Made by a program: the position numbers and the translations under genes. A stretch of DNA of 49,528 nt from an uncultured Bacteroidales bacterium (GTDB lineage Bacteria > Bacteroidota > Bacteroidia > Bacteroidales > FEN-979): NCBI GenBank assembly GCA_903945175.1, contig CAJAUM010000018.1, forward strand, positions 1 to 49,528, read 5' to 3'. Under the pieces are notes generated by a model. That model had not been told where the DNA came from. It did not search any database and saw only the letters and a list, made by a program, of their open reading frames with translations. How positions within the stretch are numbered: the stretch's first letter is position 1; the number at the start of each line of letters is the position of its first letter. Below, one piece after another: positions 41,789-49,528 of this stretch.

Positions 41789-44002
41789 ATGAAAAAAATT
41801 CCCCGGGTATATTACGGCCTTCCTCCAACAATGCTGGCTGTTGCCGCGCTCACAGGATTTCGTGATACTCCCCCTGTACGGAATACATCACATCCAAACA
41901 TCCTGCTGATCATGGTCGATCAGATGCAGACCCCGCCCGAGGGATACGGATCCAATGAGGGCGCAGTCCGGGAACTGAAGGAGATCCTTGGCTTCAGGTC
42001 TCTTTCTGCAGGCAATGCCTACACGCAGTTTTTCCCTGGCTTGATGCGCCTTCGGCAAAACGCTGTTTTACTTAAAAAGAACTACACCGCCTCTGCCGCT
42101 TCGGTACCCAGCAGGTCCTGCATCATGACCGGCCAGTATTCAACTGTTACCGGCGTTGATCAAACCGACGGACTGTTCAAAACAGGCGAAGATGTGCCAT
42201 TTCTTGATTCCCTCGGCGCCCCCACCCTGGGCGACTGGTTCCGTAAAGCAGGGTATACCACCCACTATTTTGGAAAATGGCACGTTTCGGAAGCTGCACC
42301 GCCCCGTTACCTCGAACCCTGGGGCTTTTCAGAGTGGGAAAGCTCCTATCCCGAACCACACGGCGGAACGGCAGACAATCTCGGGGTTTACCGCGATGTG
42401 GTGTTCGCCGACAACATCACCGGCTTCCTGCATAACCAGGGAATAAATCCCTCCGGGACCCCGTGGTTTACGGTCGCCTCGCTGGTCAACCCGCATGATG
42501 TTAGCTCCTGGCCCGTCAACTGGCAGGTGCCCGATACCAATGGGGTGGTTCCATGGAAAGATTATCCACCCGCGCTGTTAATTCCCGCCATGGGAGACCA
42601 GAGCCTCCTGGGTATCGTTCCTACCTGGGAAAACGGGCAACCCGTCAATAAAAACATCAGGGTTGACCTGAACCCCCAGGGGTTTCCCCAGGAAAACAGT
42701 GCACTGCCGCCAACCTTTGGCGAGTCACTTGCCGACAAACCAAGCTGTCAGCAGGACTATTCCTTCAAATGGGGGCTGGCATTTGGGGCCAATACCGATT
42801 ATGGTTTCAGCCAGCTTGGCCTGAAAAAACGTTCACCCTTGCCATTTCAGCTCCAGGGAGGCGATTACTCAGACTGGTCCCTCCGGTACATGCAGTTCTA
42901 TTTCTACTGCCAGTACCTCGCCGAACTGCAGATCCGCCGGATCATGAAAACCCTTGATGAATCTGGTCTTGCCGACAATACCATCGTTGTGTTCATGGCC
43001 GATCACGGGGATATGGTGGCAGCCCACGGCGGCATGATCCAAAAGTGGTACAACGCCTATGAAGAGTCGGTGAGGGTGCCGCTGGTCATCTCCTCCCCCC
43101 TGGTCAATTCAAATAGAGATGTGATCAGGGAGATCGTCCAGCCTACAAGCTCCATCGATCTTGTGCCAACCCTGCTGGGGCTGGCCGGGTTCAAGGCCGA
43201 CTCATTGAAAAATGCCATGGGCGGAGTCAAAGGTCATGCCACCACCCCGAATTTCCCGGGAACTGACCTGTCGGCCCATATCAAGGGCACAAATACCGGC
43301 CCGATCATCGGTCCTGACGGAAAACAGAGAACCGGTGTCCTGTTCATGACCAGCGATATGATCACGGAACTCGGCGACTCCGGTAAGATCAGCCAATATA
43401 ACCTGTTTCTCAGTCGGGTTGATTCAACCATCAGCCTGGGATATTCCCTCCTCCCCGGCACGGTGCGCCAGCCCAACAATGTAAGGGCCTTCTGCACCGG
43501 CGACTGGAAAATCGCGCAATATGTGGACCCAAAGGGGATTGAAAAGGATCAGTGGGAACTCTATTGCCTTACCAGTGATCCGATCGAACTGATCAACCTG
43601 GATGATTTCTCGACCGGCGAGATCCGCGATGGGGTGAGCGTTCCGGGCATGACAACCGAAGAGTTGCGGTTAAAAAATACAGCCCTGAAAAAGGAACTTG
43701 CCGCGGCGCTTGGTGTGGCTGATCCAACACCTGCCCCAAAACAATTAACGCTGTTCCAGAATTTCCCAAATCCCTTCAGCCAGCAAACATCCATTTCATT
43801 CTTCATCCCCGAAACCGGGAAGGTACGACTGGCGGTTACCGATTTGTCAGGAAATGTGGTGATGGTATTGGTGGATCAAACGCTGACGCCCGGCGTTCAT
43901 AAATATACCGTGAAGGCCGACCAGCTTGGCTCCGGCATCTATTTTTTCGGACTTGCCTATAACCAGCAAATGATGGTGAAGAAAATGATCGTGATGAAAT
44001 AG
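41789..44002 (+). CDS. Secreted Ser-type sulfatase with T9SS tail
   Basis: 737 residues. N-terminus MKKIPRVYYGLPPTMLAVAA is a weak signal peptide. Sulfatase domain about 36-560: ILLIMVDQMQ (metal Asp44), the formylglycine site S105-V-P-S-R109 in SAASVPSRSCIMTGQ (Ser in place of Cys), FGKWHVSE, then VVFMADHGDMVAAHGGM (metal Asp-His) and VRVPLVISSP. Cys111 nearby is not the catalytic position. The last ~85 residues are a T9SS tail (LFQNFPNPFSQQTSISFFIP, VRLAVTDLSGNVV, SGIYFFGLAYN). A sulfated polysaccharide or glycan outside the cell is the likely substrate. It needs formylglycine formation on Ser, which anaerobic maturases can do; one lies convergent 15 bp away. Confidence 0.9.
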   Translation: MKKIPRVYYGLPPTMLAVAALTGFRDTPPVRNTSHPNILLIMVDQMQTPPEGYGSNEGAVRELKEILGFRSLSAGNAYTQFFPGLMRLRQNAVLLKKNYTASAASVPSRSCIMTGQYSTVTGVDQTDGLFKTGEDVPFLDSLGAPTLGDWFRKAGYTTHYFGKWHVSEAAPPRYLEPWGFSEWESSYPEPHGGTADNLGVYRDVVFADNITGFLHNQGINPSGTPWFTVASLVNPHDVSSWPVNWQVPDTNGVVPWKDYPPALLIPAMGDQSLLGIVPTWENGQPVNKNIRVDLNPQGFPQENSALPPTFGESLADKPSCQQDYSFKWGLAFGANTDYGFSQLGLKKRSPLPFQLQGGDYSDWSLRYMQFYFYCQYLAELQIRRIMKTLDESGLADNTIVVFMADHGDMVAAHGGMIQKWYNAYEESVRVPLVISSPLVNSNRDVIREIVQPTSSIDLVPTLLGLAGFKADSLKNAMGGVKGHATTPNFPGTDLSAHIKGTNTGPIIGPDGKQRTGVLFMTSDMITELGDSGKISQYNLFLSRVDSTISLGYSLLPGTVRQPNNVRAFCTGDWKIAQYVDPKGIEKDQWELYCLTSDPIELINLDDFSTGEIRDGVSVPGMTTEELRLKNTALKKELAAALGVADPTPAPKQLTLFQNFPNPFSQQTSISFFIPETGKVRLAVTDLSGNVVMVLVDQTLTPGVHKYTVKADQLGSGIYFFGLAYNQQMMVKKMIVMK

Positions 44003-44014
44003 AACCGGCCGGTT
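44003..44014. terminator. Perfect 12-bp palindrome between convergent genes
   Basis: AACCGGCCGGTT starts right after the sulfatase stop and ends 3 bp before the maturase stop. As part of both transcripts it could fold, but it has no loop of its own and no T-run, so a terminator role is only a guess. Confidence 0.25.
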
Positions 44015-44017
44015 GAT

Positions 44018-45268
44018 CTACCTCCCTGTCTTTGACCGCGGACGGCTTAACGCCCATTTTTTCACATTCGACGGCAGCCGCTTGTTCCGCAGTTCATTGG
44101 CCATGAAATCAAAGTAAGGGAAGGCGTGTTTATAGAACATCCTGAAACCGGGACAGAGATAGTTTAATCCCGGCTCCCCGTCGGGTGTGTTTACGATGCG
44201 GTTTTTTGGACATTCCCCGTTGCAGAGGTCAAGGAATCCGCATTTTATGCAGTAGGCCGGCAGCGTGTCACGCTTGTCCTGGCCAAACTGCTGCTGAAAC
44301 GGCGAATTCATCATTTGCTCCATCGATGTTTCATTCAGGTTGCCGAGTTTGTATTCGGGGAAAACAAAATGGTCGCAGGCGAAAACATCCCCGTTATATT
44401 CCACAACACCGGCATGGCCGCAGGTCCTGGCCGAAACACACACAGCAGGGGGAACACCCATCAGGTTTTCAAGCACACAATCGAATGTAAGCACGAAATA
44501 ATCACCCACATCGTGGCGAACCCATTCATCAAATATCCCGATCAGGAAATTCCCATAATCAACCGGGTCAACCGTCCAGTCGGTAATCTCTCCGTTTTTC
44601 AGGATGCCTGCAGGCAGGATCCTGGGTTCATCAGGTTTCGCCGTGCCATCGATCCATTCAACCACCGACATGAACTGCATATAACGGCTGCCAGTGCTTT
44701 TCAAAAACCGGTACACCTCTTCCGGGTATCTTGAATTATAATCATGAACCACCGATAGGGTGTTGAATTCAGTCTTGTGCTTTACCAGCAGTTCCAGCCC
44801 TCTCATGCATTGGGTAAAACTGCCATGTCCGTTCCGGTAAACCCTGTAATGATCATGGCAATGTTCAGGGCCATCGATCGAAAGCCCGACCAGGAAATGA
44901 TGGTCGCTGAAAAACCGGCACCACTCATCCGTCAGCGTTGTTCCATTGGTTTGCAGGGAATTCTCGATCACCCGTCCCCCGCCATGCTTTTGCTGCAGCT
45001 GGATAACCCTTTTGAAAAAGTCCATTCCCCGCATGATTGGTTCACCACCGTGCCAGGCAAAAAGAACAACCGGTTCCCTTGACGAATAAATAGTTTGTGT
45101 AATATAGGTTTCAAGGAGTTTTTCACTCATAACCCTTTGATGCATCTCCCCCGGAAAGAGTTTTTCTTTCTCGAGATAATAGCAATAGGTACAATTCAGG
45201 TTGCAGGCCGATCCGACCGGTTTGGCCATCAGGGAGAAGGGAAGCTTCCTGGAAACAGATACATTCAT
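44018..45268 (-). CDS. Anaerobic sulfatase-maturating enzyme (radical SAM/SPASM)
   Basis: 416 residues from the ATG at 45268 (a TTG one codon upstream extends the frame). Radical SAM cluster CNLNCTYCYYLEK at Cys22, Cys26 and Cys29; AWHGGEP; QTNGTTL; LSIDGPEHCHDHYR. The SPASM part has CGHAGVVEYNGDVFACDHFV, YCIKCGFLDLCNGECPKNR and a final YLCPGFRMF, giving the cysteines for two auxiliary clusters. The enzyme oxidises the Cys or Ser of the C/S-x-P-S-R motif to formylglycine in unfolded sulfatase before export. The adjacent Ser-type sulfatase is its probable substrate. Confidence 0.93.
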   Translation of the reverse strand: MNVSVSRKLPFSLMAKPVGSACNLNCTYCYYLEKEKLFPGEMHQRVMSEKLLETYITQTIYSSREPVVLFAWHGGEPIMRGMDFFKRVIQLQQKHGGGRVIENSLQTNGTTLTDEWCRFFSDHHFLVGLSIDGPEHCHDHYRVYRNGHGSFTQCMRGLELLVKHKTEFNTLSVVHDYNSRYPEEVYRFLKSTGSRYMQFMSVVEWIDGTAKPDEPRILPAGILKNGEITDWTVDPVDYGNFLIGIFDEWVRHDVGDYFVLTFDCVLENLMGVPPAVCVSARTCGHAGVVEYNGDVFACDHFVFPEYKLGNLNETSMEQMMNSPFQQQFGQDKRDTLPAYCIKCGFLDLCNGECPKNRIVNTPDGEPGLNYLCPGFRMFYKHAFPYFDFMANELRNKRLPSNVKKWALSRPRSKTGR

Positions 45269-45331
45269 CAATAACCTGGTAAAATTTATTTTTAAAAAAG
45301 CAGTTATCTGGAATCCACAGATAAACCTTCA

Positions 45332-46051
45332 TTATACAAAATTCCCGTCAATATACGCCTGGAATTTTTCTTTGTATTGCTCGCTGACCGGGATATATAC
45401 TTTGCCATCGAACACAATCCTGTTCCGTTCTATTACTGAAATCTTTTTAAGATTAACTATAAAGGAACGATGAACCCTCATAAACCTGTCGGATGGCAGC
45501 TGTTCTTCGATCGCCTTCAGGCTCAGCTGCGTCATCACGGGATCACTGTTGGTCAAATGAATCTTGATATACTCATGCTGGCTTTCAATATATCTGATGT
45601 CATCCAGTTCAATGCGGATGAGCTTGTAGTCTGATTTTACAAACAAATGACTGGCGGTTGCCCTGATGCTTTCCTTTTGGCTGTTCGCGGTTAAATCAAT
45701 CAGATTTTTCACCTTGTTGGCCGCTTTCAGAAAGCTGCTGTAGGTGATGGGTTTTAACAGATAATCCGCTGCATCAACCTGGAAACCCTCCACGGCATAT
45801 TCACTGTAGGCAGTGGTGAACACAACATAGGGTTTGTCGGTGAGTGATTTTACAAACTCCAGTCCGTTCAGGTCGGGCATGTTGATGTCAATAAAAATGA
45901 GCTGGATCGTGCGGTTGTTGATGATCTCCATCGCTTCGAATGCACTCCGGCATTCAGCCACCAGTTCCAGGAATGGGGTTTTCTGAATATAGGCTGATAT
46001 CTTTTTTACAGCCAGGGGTTCATCATCAATGGCGATGCAGGAGATCTTCAT
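45332..46051 (-). CDS. LytTR-family response regulator
   Basis: 239 residues. Receiver about 1-118: DDEP at 9-12, phospho-acceptor D55 in LIFIDINMPDLNG, FTTAYSEYAVEGF and YLLKPI (Lys near 100). The LytTR DNA-binding domain lies at about 138-238 (HLFVKSDYKLIRIELDDIRY, IESQHEYIKIHL, FMRVHRSFIVNLKKI). It overlaps the kinase stop (ATGA), so the two are coupled. LytTR proteins bind direct repeats spaced by about one helical turn; I saw no convincing pair in the short upstream regions here, and the region before the receptor gene at 49504 is mostly outside the window. Confidence 0.93.
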   Translation of the reverse strand: MKISCIAIDDEPLAVKKISAYIQKTPFLELVAECRSAFEAMEIINNRTIQLIFIDINMPDLNGLEFVKSLTDKPYVVFTTAYSEYAVEGFQVDAADYLLKPITYSSFLKAANKVKNLIDLTANSQKESIRATASHLFVKSDYKLIRIELDDIRYIESQHEYIKIHLTNSDPVMTQLSLKAIEEQLPSDRFMRVHRSFIVNLKKISVIERNRIVFDGKVYIPVSEQYKEKFQAYIDGNFV

Positions 46052-47124
46052 ATTGGAATTTTAAGGTCAACTTCAAATTCACTTTCTTTATCCTGGATGT
46101 TCAGCTGGAAATTATCTTCATACAATAACTTTAAGCTCTCTTTTATGTTGTCGAGACCAATTCCTGAATATTCGCCATGGTACTTTGCCGGAACTTTATG
46201 TTTGCTGTTTTTAATGATACATGTCAAGAAAGCGCTGCTGATCTGAATTTCAAAATAAATAAACGACTTCAGCGGGTAGTTCACCCCATGCTTAAAGGCA
46301 TTTTCAAGCAATGAAATAAAAAGCATCGGGGGTATTTTTATATCAGGAACCTGCTCAGGAATCTTAACAGTAACTTCCACCTCATCAGAATGCCTGAGTT
46401 GCATCAGTGAAATAAAACTGTTGATGAATTCGATCTCCTTTTTCAGTTCGATTGTGTTTTGAGCCGAATCATAGAGCAGGTACCGCATGAGCGTGGATAG
46501 CCGAACCACCGCATCCTGGGCCTTTTCCGAATTTATTTCGATCAGTGAATGGATGTTATTCAGCGTATTCATGAAAAAATGCGGACTTACCTGGTGTCTT
46601 AACAAAGCCAGACTGGTTTTCAGCTGCTCTTTCTCTGCATCCTTGCGCAGCCTCTCTTCACTCAGCCATTTCGACATCAGTTTGATCGTAGTTCCGGCGC
46701 CCACGATTAAGAGGCAGATAATCAGATTATCTGCAAAAACCATAAGAGGCGGTTTTGAATTCGGGGAATTCAGGTCGGGCTGTCTGAACCCGTCGGTTGA
46801 AAAATTCATATCTGGACCAACATTCTGCAAAAAGGCCGGATGGATGATAATCTTAGCCGCAATCACCAGCAATATCAATACAGCGATCAGAATAAAATAA
46901 TTCAGGTATCTCTTTTTGAAGAGTAAACGCGGCACCAGGATGTAAACATTTGCCAGGAAAATAATGAGGAATCCGGAAAGGTTTAACCAATGTCCGGCAA
47001 TCCCACTCCAATCAAGGTGTCCGGAAGCGCGTTCGCTGAAATAGGGCACCGAGAAAACGAGCGCCCATACTAAAACGTAAATTAAAATTTCAATTTTCCG
47101 GCTGCCTGGCGAAAGTGCTTTCAT
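46048..47124 (-). CDS. LytS-type (His_kinase family) sensor histidine kinase
   Basis: 358 residues. Four membrane helices in the first ~150 residues (about 12-28, 47-65, 73-93, 128-146), with a short loop between the third and fourth rich in Pro, Asn and Asp (FSTDGFRQPDLNSPNSKPPL). Coiled coil, then the phospho-acceptor H182 in LRHQVSPHFFMNTLNNIHSL. The ATPase contains PPMLFISLLENAFKHGVNYP (N box) and GIGLDNIKESL (G box). Partner of the LytTR regulator immediately downstream; it lies 22 bp after the TonB-dependent receptor gene, so the receptor and the sensor are made together. Confidence 0.93.
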   Translation of the reverse strand: MKALSPGSRKIEILIYVLVWALVFSVPYFSERASGHLDWSGIAGHWLNLSGFLIIFLANVYILVPRLLFKKRYLNYFILIAVLILLVIAAKIIIHPAFLQNVGPDMNFSTDGFRQPDLNSPNSKPPLMVFADNLIICLLIVGAGTTIKLMSKWLSEERLRKDAEKEQLKTSLALLRHQVSPHFFMNTLNNIHSLIEINSEKAQDAVVRLSTLMRYLLYDSAQNTIELKKEIEFINSFISLMQLRHSDEVEVTVKIPEQVPDIKIPPMLFISLLENAFKHGVNYPLKSFIYFEIQISSAFLTCIIKNSKHKVPAKYHGEYSGIGLDNIKESLKLLYEDNFQLNIQDKESEFEVDLKIPI

Positions 47125-47146
47125 TTCACAAAGTTATTTAACTTCT

Positions 47147-49504
47147 TTAAAATTGTATTTTGTAAATAATATTCGGGAAAAAACCCAGCTGGTATGTCGT
47201 ACTGATCGTCTTGCTTCTGTCGTCGTAACCCTGGGAGAATACGTTTTTATTGTTCGTTATATTTTGCATATCCAGCGAAATCGATTGCGACAATTTTTTA
47301 GTCTTGCTGTTCAGGGTATATCCGATCTTGAAATCCAGCCTGAAGTAATCGGGATAGGTACTTGAATAGGCATACGCATCTCCTTCGAGTACCTCCCTGC
47401 CCCTTGCCTGGGATGCTGCTAAATCTACCGGTGTATAATATCGTCCGCCGGCATACGTAACCTTCAGGTCGGCCGTGATGGCATTTCTTTTTTCCTTGCC
47501 GAGTTTCCACTCTTTCCCTGCCAGAAGGTTGGCCACATATCTCCCATTGAAAGCAGTATTTCTCTCTATTCCGTCACTGGCGGTGTATTTTGACTGGTAA
47601 AGAGAAACCGTAAATAAGCCATAGTACCCCCTGCTAAAGAACTTCTCAACGGTAAGTTCAACGCCGTAGTTTCTGCCGGTGCCGGTATTCGCCAGGCTGT
47701 CTTCCAGGTCGGTTTGAAAACTTGCCCCGGTATTCAGCATGGAGTAACTGCTTGGATATGTATTGACAGGCACATTGACGAGATGCTGATAATAGGCTTC
47801 AATTTTCAAACGCCAGTCTTTGAAGGGCTGCACATCATATCCCAGGACAAAATGATGGCTTTTCGTAAAACCCAGCTCCAGGTTATCATAATTGTATGAA
47901 CCATCCGGATTGGGCGTTTGTAAAAAATAGACATTCAAAGGCTGGGTTTGCGAATGCAATCCATAACCAAAGCTGAAGCTGTTCTTATTGTTCAACTCGT
48001 ACTTTAACCCGATCCGGGGTTCCAGGGAGAATGAATTGTTCAGGAAGAACTGCTGGGCATGGAGGCCTGCATTCAGCGTGAGTTTTTCACTGATGTTGTA
48101 TTTAAGATGTGCATAAACCTGGGCCAGCGTGGTGTAGCTGTTGTAATCCCATATCTGGCTCCATTCTTCACCTTCACGCCTTCTGAACCTGTTGAAAAGG
48201 TCAAGATTCATATATTCAGCCTGCATTCCGGCCTTAAAAAAAAGCCTGGAATTGATTTTCAGATTGTAGTTGGTAATGAATTCATAACCGGTTCTGGCAA
48301 CCCTGTTTTCCTCTTTGCTGTATGAATTCCTTAATGAATCCAACCCGTAGTTCAATTGGTTGGTCCCCGAATAATTGATGCCGATCGTAGAACTGATATA
48401 TGATTTGCTGTTGATCTGCTTGAAGTGTTTCAATCCCCCGATGGCAATCTTACTCTTGAAATCTGATTGTTGTCCACCGCCATATAATTCATTCGAACTG
48501 CCTCCTGCCATCGAAATGCTGCTGGCTGCCAGGATGCCAAACAGGGTAAACCTGCCAAGTTTTGTATCCCCGCTGTTTATTTTAAATGAGAGATCCTGGT
48601 AGGTGGGCGTAGCGGTAGTGCCTATGTTTATTCCCATGGCCTGGGCAATACCCGCCAGTGAATAGCGGTAACCGATTAAATACGATGAACCGTTCGATTT
48701 GCTGATGGGACCCTCCGTCATCGCCTCAATTCCGGTTGTTACCCCAAGTTGTACAGTGGTCTCCCGTTTTTGTGTATTGCCGTTTCTGAAACCGATGTCG
48801 AAAACTCCGGAAATCGCATTGCCATATTCTGCCGGCCAGGCCGAGGTGAAGAAATCGGAGCTCTTCAGCATGTTGGTGTTCAGGGCGCTCACTGCACCGC
48901 CTGTCGTGCCTACCGATGCAAAATGGTTGGGATTGGTGGCATCCATGCCATCAATGCGCCATAAAACCCCCACAGGAGAATTGCCACGGATCACGATGTC
49001 ATTCCGGCTGTCGTCGGTGGCGCTTACACCGGCAAAATTCGCGGCAAGCCGGGCAGGATCGCTTCGCCCGCCGGCAAACCGGTTCACCTCCTCCATGGAG
49101 AATGTGCGGCCGCTGATGGTTGATAAACTGTTGATGGTTTTGTCCTTGCTGTTGGCTGTGATCACCACCTCGTTCAGGGATTTTATATCCTCTTCCATCG
49201 CAATGTCCAGGATGGTCTCTTTTCCTGAAGTCACCAAAACGCTGGATGCAAATACATTCTTGTAGCCGACAAAGGAGAATTTCAACTCATACCTGCCCGG
49301 CAACACATCGGGAATAACATAAATCCCCTTTTCATTGGTTACCGCTCCCCTTTTCTCCGCTTCATTCATTATTTGAATGGTGGCCCCGGGAAGGGTTGTT
49401 TGAGAAAGCTTATCTGTAATTACACCTCTTATTTTCTGCCTGTTGTTCTGAGCATATGAAATTTGGGTTATAAAAAGAGGAATTAAAATGAGGTATTTTT
49501 TCAT
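47147..49504 (-). CDS. TonB-dependent receptor with CarboxypepD_reg domain
   Basis: 785 residues. Signal peptide MKKYLILIPLFITQISYAQ. Residues about 24-105 are a CarboxypepD_reg-like domain (IRGVITDKLSQTTLPGATIQ, GAVTNEKGIYVIPDVLPGRY, FSFVGYKN). A TonB plug follows at about 110-240 (LNEVVITANSKDKTINSLST, DIVIRGNSPVGVLWRIDGMD, WPAEYGNAISGVFDIG). The rest is an outer-membrane barrel ending in LGFFPNIIYKIQF with terminal Phe. No SusD partner is present, so it is probably not a glycan-utilisation SusC. It is first in an operon with a LytS/LytTR pair. The ligand is unknown; sequence to the right of 49504 is too short to show the promoter. Confidence 0.93.
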   Translation of the reverse strand: MKKYLILIPLFITQISYAQNNRQKIRGVITDKLSQTTLPGATIQIMNEAEKRGAVTNEKGIYVIPDVLPGRYELKFSFVGYKNVFASSVLVTSGKETILDIAMEEDIKSLNEVVITANSKDKTINSLSTISGRTFSMEEVNRFAGGRSDPARLAANFAGVSATDDSRNDIVIRGNSPVGVLWRIDGMDATNPNHFASVGTTGGAVSALNTNMLKSSDFFTSAWPAEYGNAISGVFDIGFRNGNTQKRETTVQLGVTTGIEAMTEGPISKSNGSSYLIGYRYSLAGIAQAMGINIGTTATPTYQDLSFKINSGDTKLGRFTLFGILAASSISMAGGSSNELYGGGQQSDFKSKIAIGGLKHFKQINSKSYISSTIGINYSGTNQLNYGLDSLRNSYSKEENRVARTGYEFITNYNLKINSRLFFKAGMQAEYMNLDLFNRFRRREGEEWSQIWDYNSYTTLAQVYAHLKYNISEKLTLNAGLHAQQFFLNNSFSLEPRIGLKYELNNKNSFSFGYGLHSQTQPLNVYFLQTPNPDGSYNYDNLELGFTKSHHFVLGYDVQPFKDWRLKIEAYYQHLVNVPVNTYPSSYSMLNTGASFQTDLEDSLANTGTGRNYGVELTVEKFFSRGYYGLFTVSLYQSKYTASDGIERNTAFNGRYVANLLAGKEWKLGKEKRNAITADLKVTYAGGRYYTPVDLAASQARGREVLEGDAYAYSSTYPDYFRLDFKIGYTLNSKTKKLSQSISLDMQNITNNKNVFSQGYDDRSKTISTTYQLGFFPNIIYKIQF

Positions 49505-49528
49505 ATTCGCTATTTAATTGTTCTTACC

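Overview
The window looks like a chromosomal segment of a Bacteroidota bacterium, probably of the Bacteroidales/Marinilabiliales type. The grounds are: many secreted proteins ending in type IX secretion (T9SS) type A sorting domains; CarboxypepD_reg-like and FISUMP domains; a TonB-dependent receptor; LytS/LytTR and TPR-kinase/LuxR signalling; and promoters with the Bacteroidota -7 box TAnnTTTG. No rRNA, tRNA, CRISPR array or intact insertion sequence was seen.

Layout. (1) 1-16107 is an accessory block of secreted proteins around a two-component system (TPR histidine kinase 8666-10567 and LuxR-type regulator 8033-8662). Three operons surround it: 4673 leftward to beyond base 1, 7862 leftward to 4933, and 10992 rightward to 16107. 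Each is preceded by the same promoter: a dyad TTACGG-N4-CC(G/A)TAA, 21-22 nt, TTG, exactly 20 nt, TA(C/A)TTTTG. I read this as a local regulon in which the two-component system controls surface and secreted proteins. The block is full of debris: a copied 3' tail of the regulator gene, a decayed tandem copy of a small gene, an orphan sorting-domain fragment and GC-rich palindromes. (2) 16108-16673 holds two gene remnants, one a DUF2442-like C-terminus. (3) 16674-24781 is mostly core functions: mannose-1-phosphate guanylyltransferase, an S9 peptidase lipoprotein, a histidine kinase, HemW, a SAM methyltransferase, a small lipoprotein and a thioesterase. HemW and the methyltransferase carry 7-bp tandem repeats inside their reading frames. 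(4) 24726-28945 is a polar amino-acid ABC transporter operon with two odd proteins: a substrate-binding/permease fusion whose binding lobes run 2-1-2-1, and an ATPase with a degenerate GHKL/RsbW-like C-terminus. (5) 29007-34846 has an MBL-fold hydrolase, a MarC protein and an operon of a HAD-phosphatase lipoprotein, a T9SS protein and a small lipoprotein. (6) 35023-41679 has two CarboxypepD_reg proteins, unknown proteins, an exported isochorismatase-like hydrolase and a BMP-type binding lipoprotein. (7) 41789-45268 pairs a Ser-type sulfatase bearing a T9SS tail with a convergent anaerobic sulfatase maturase. (8) 45332-49504 is an operon of TonB-dependent receptor, LytS-type kinase and LytTR regulator.

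Many genes start downstream of the longest possible reading frame. I chose starts from signal peptides, lipoboxes, ATG in place of TTG/GTG, and -7 boxes that lie inside over-long frames. All functions come from reading motifs by eye. No database search was run.
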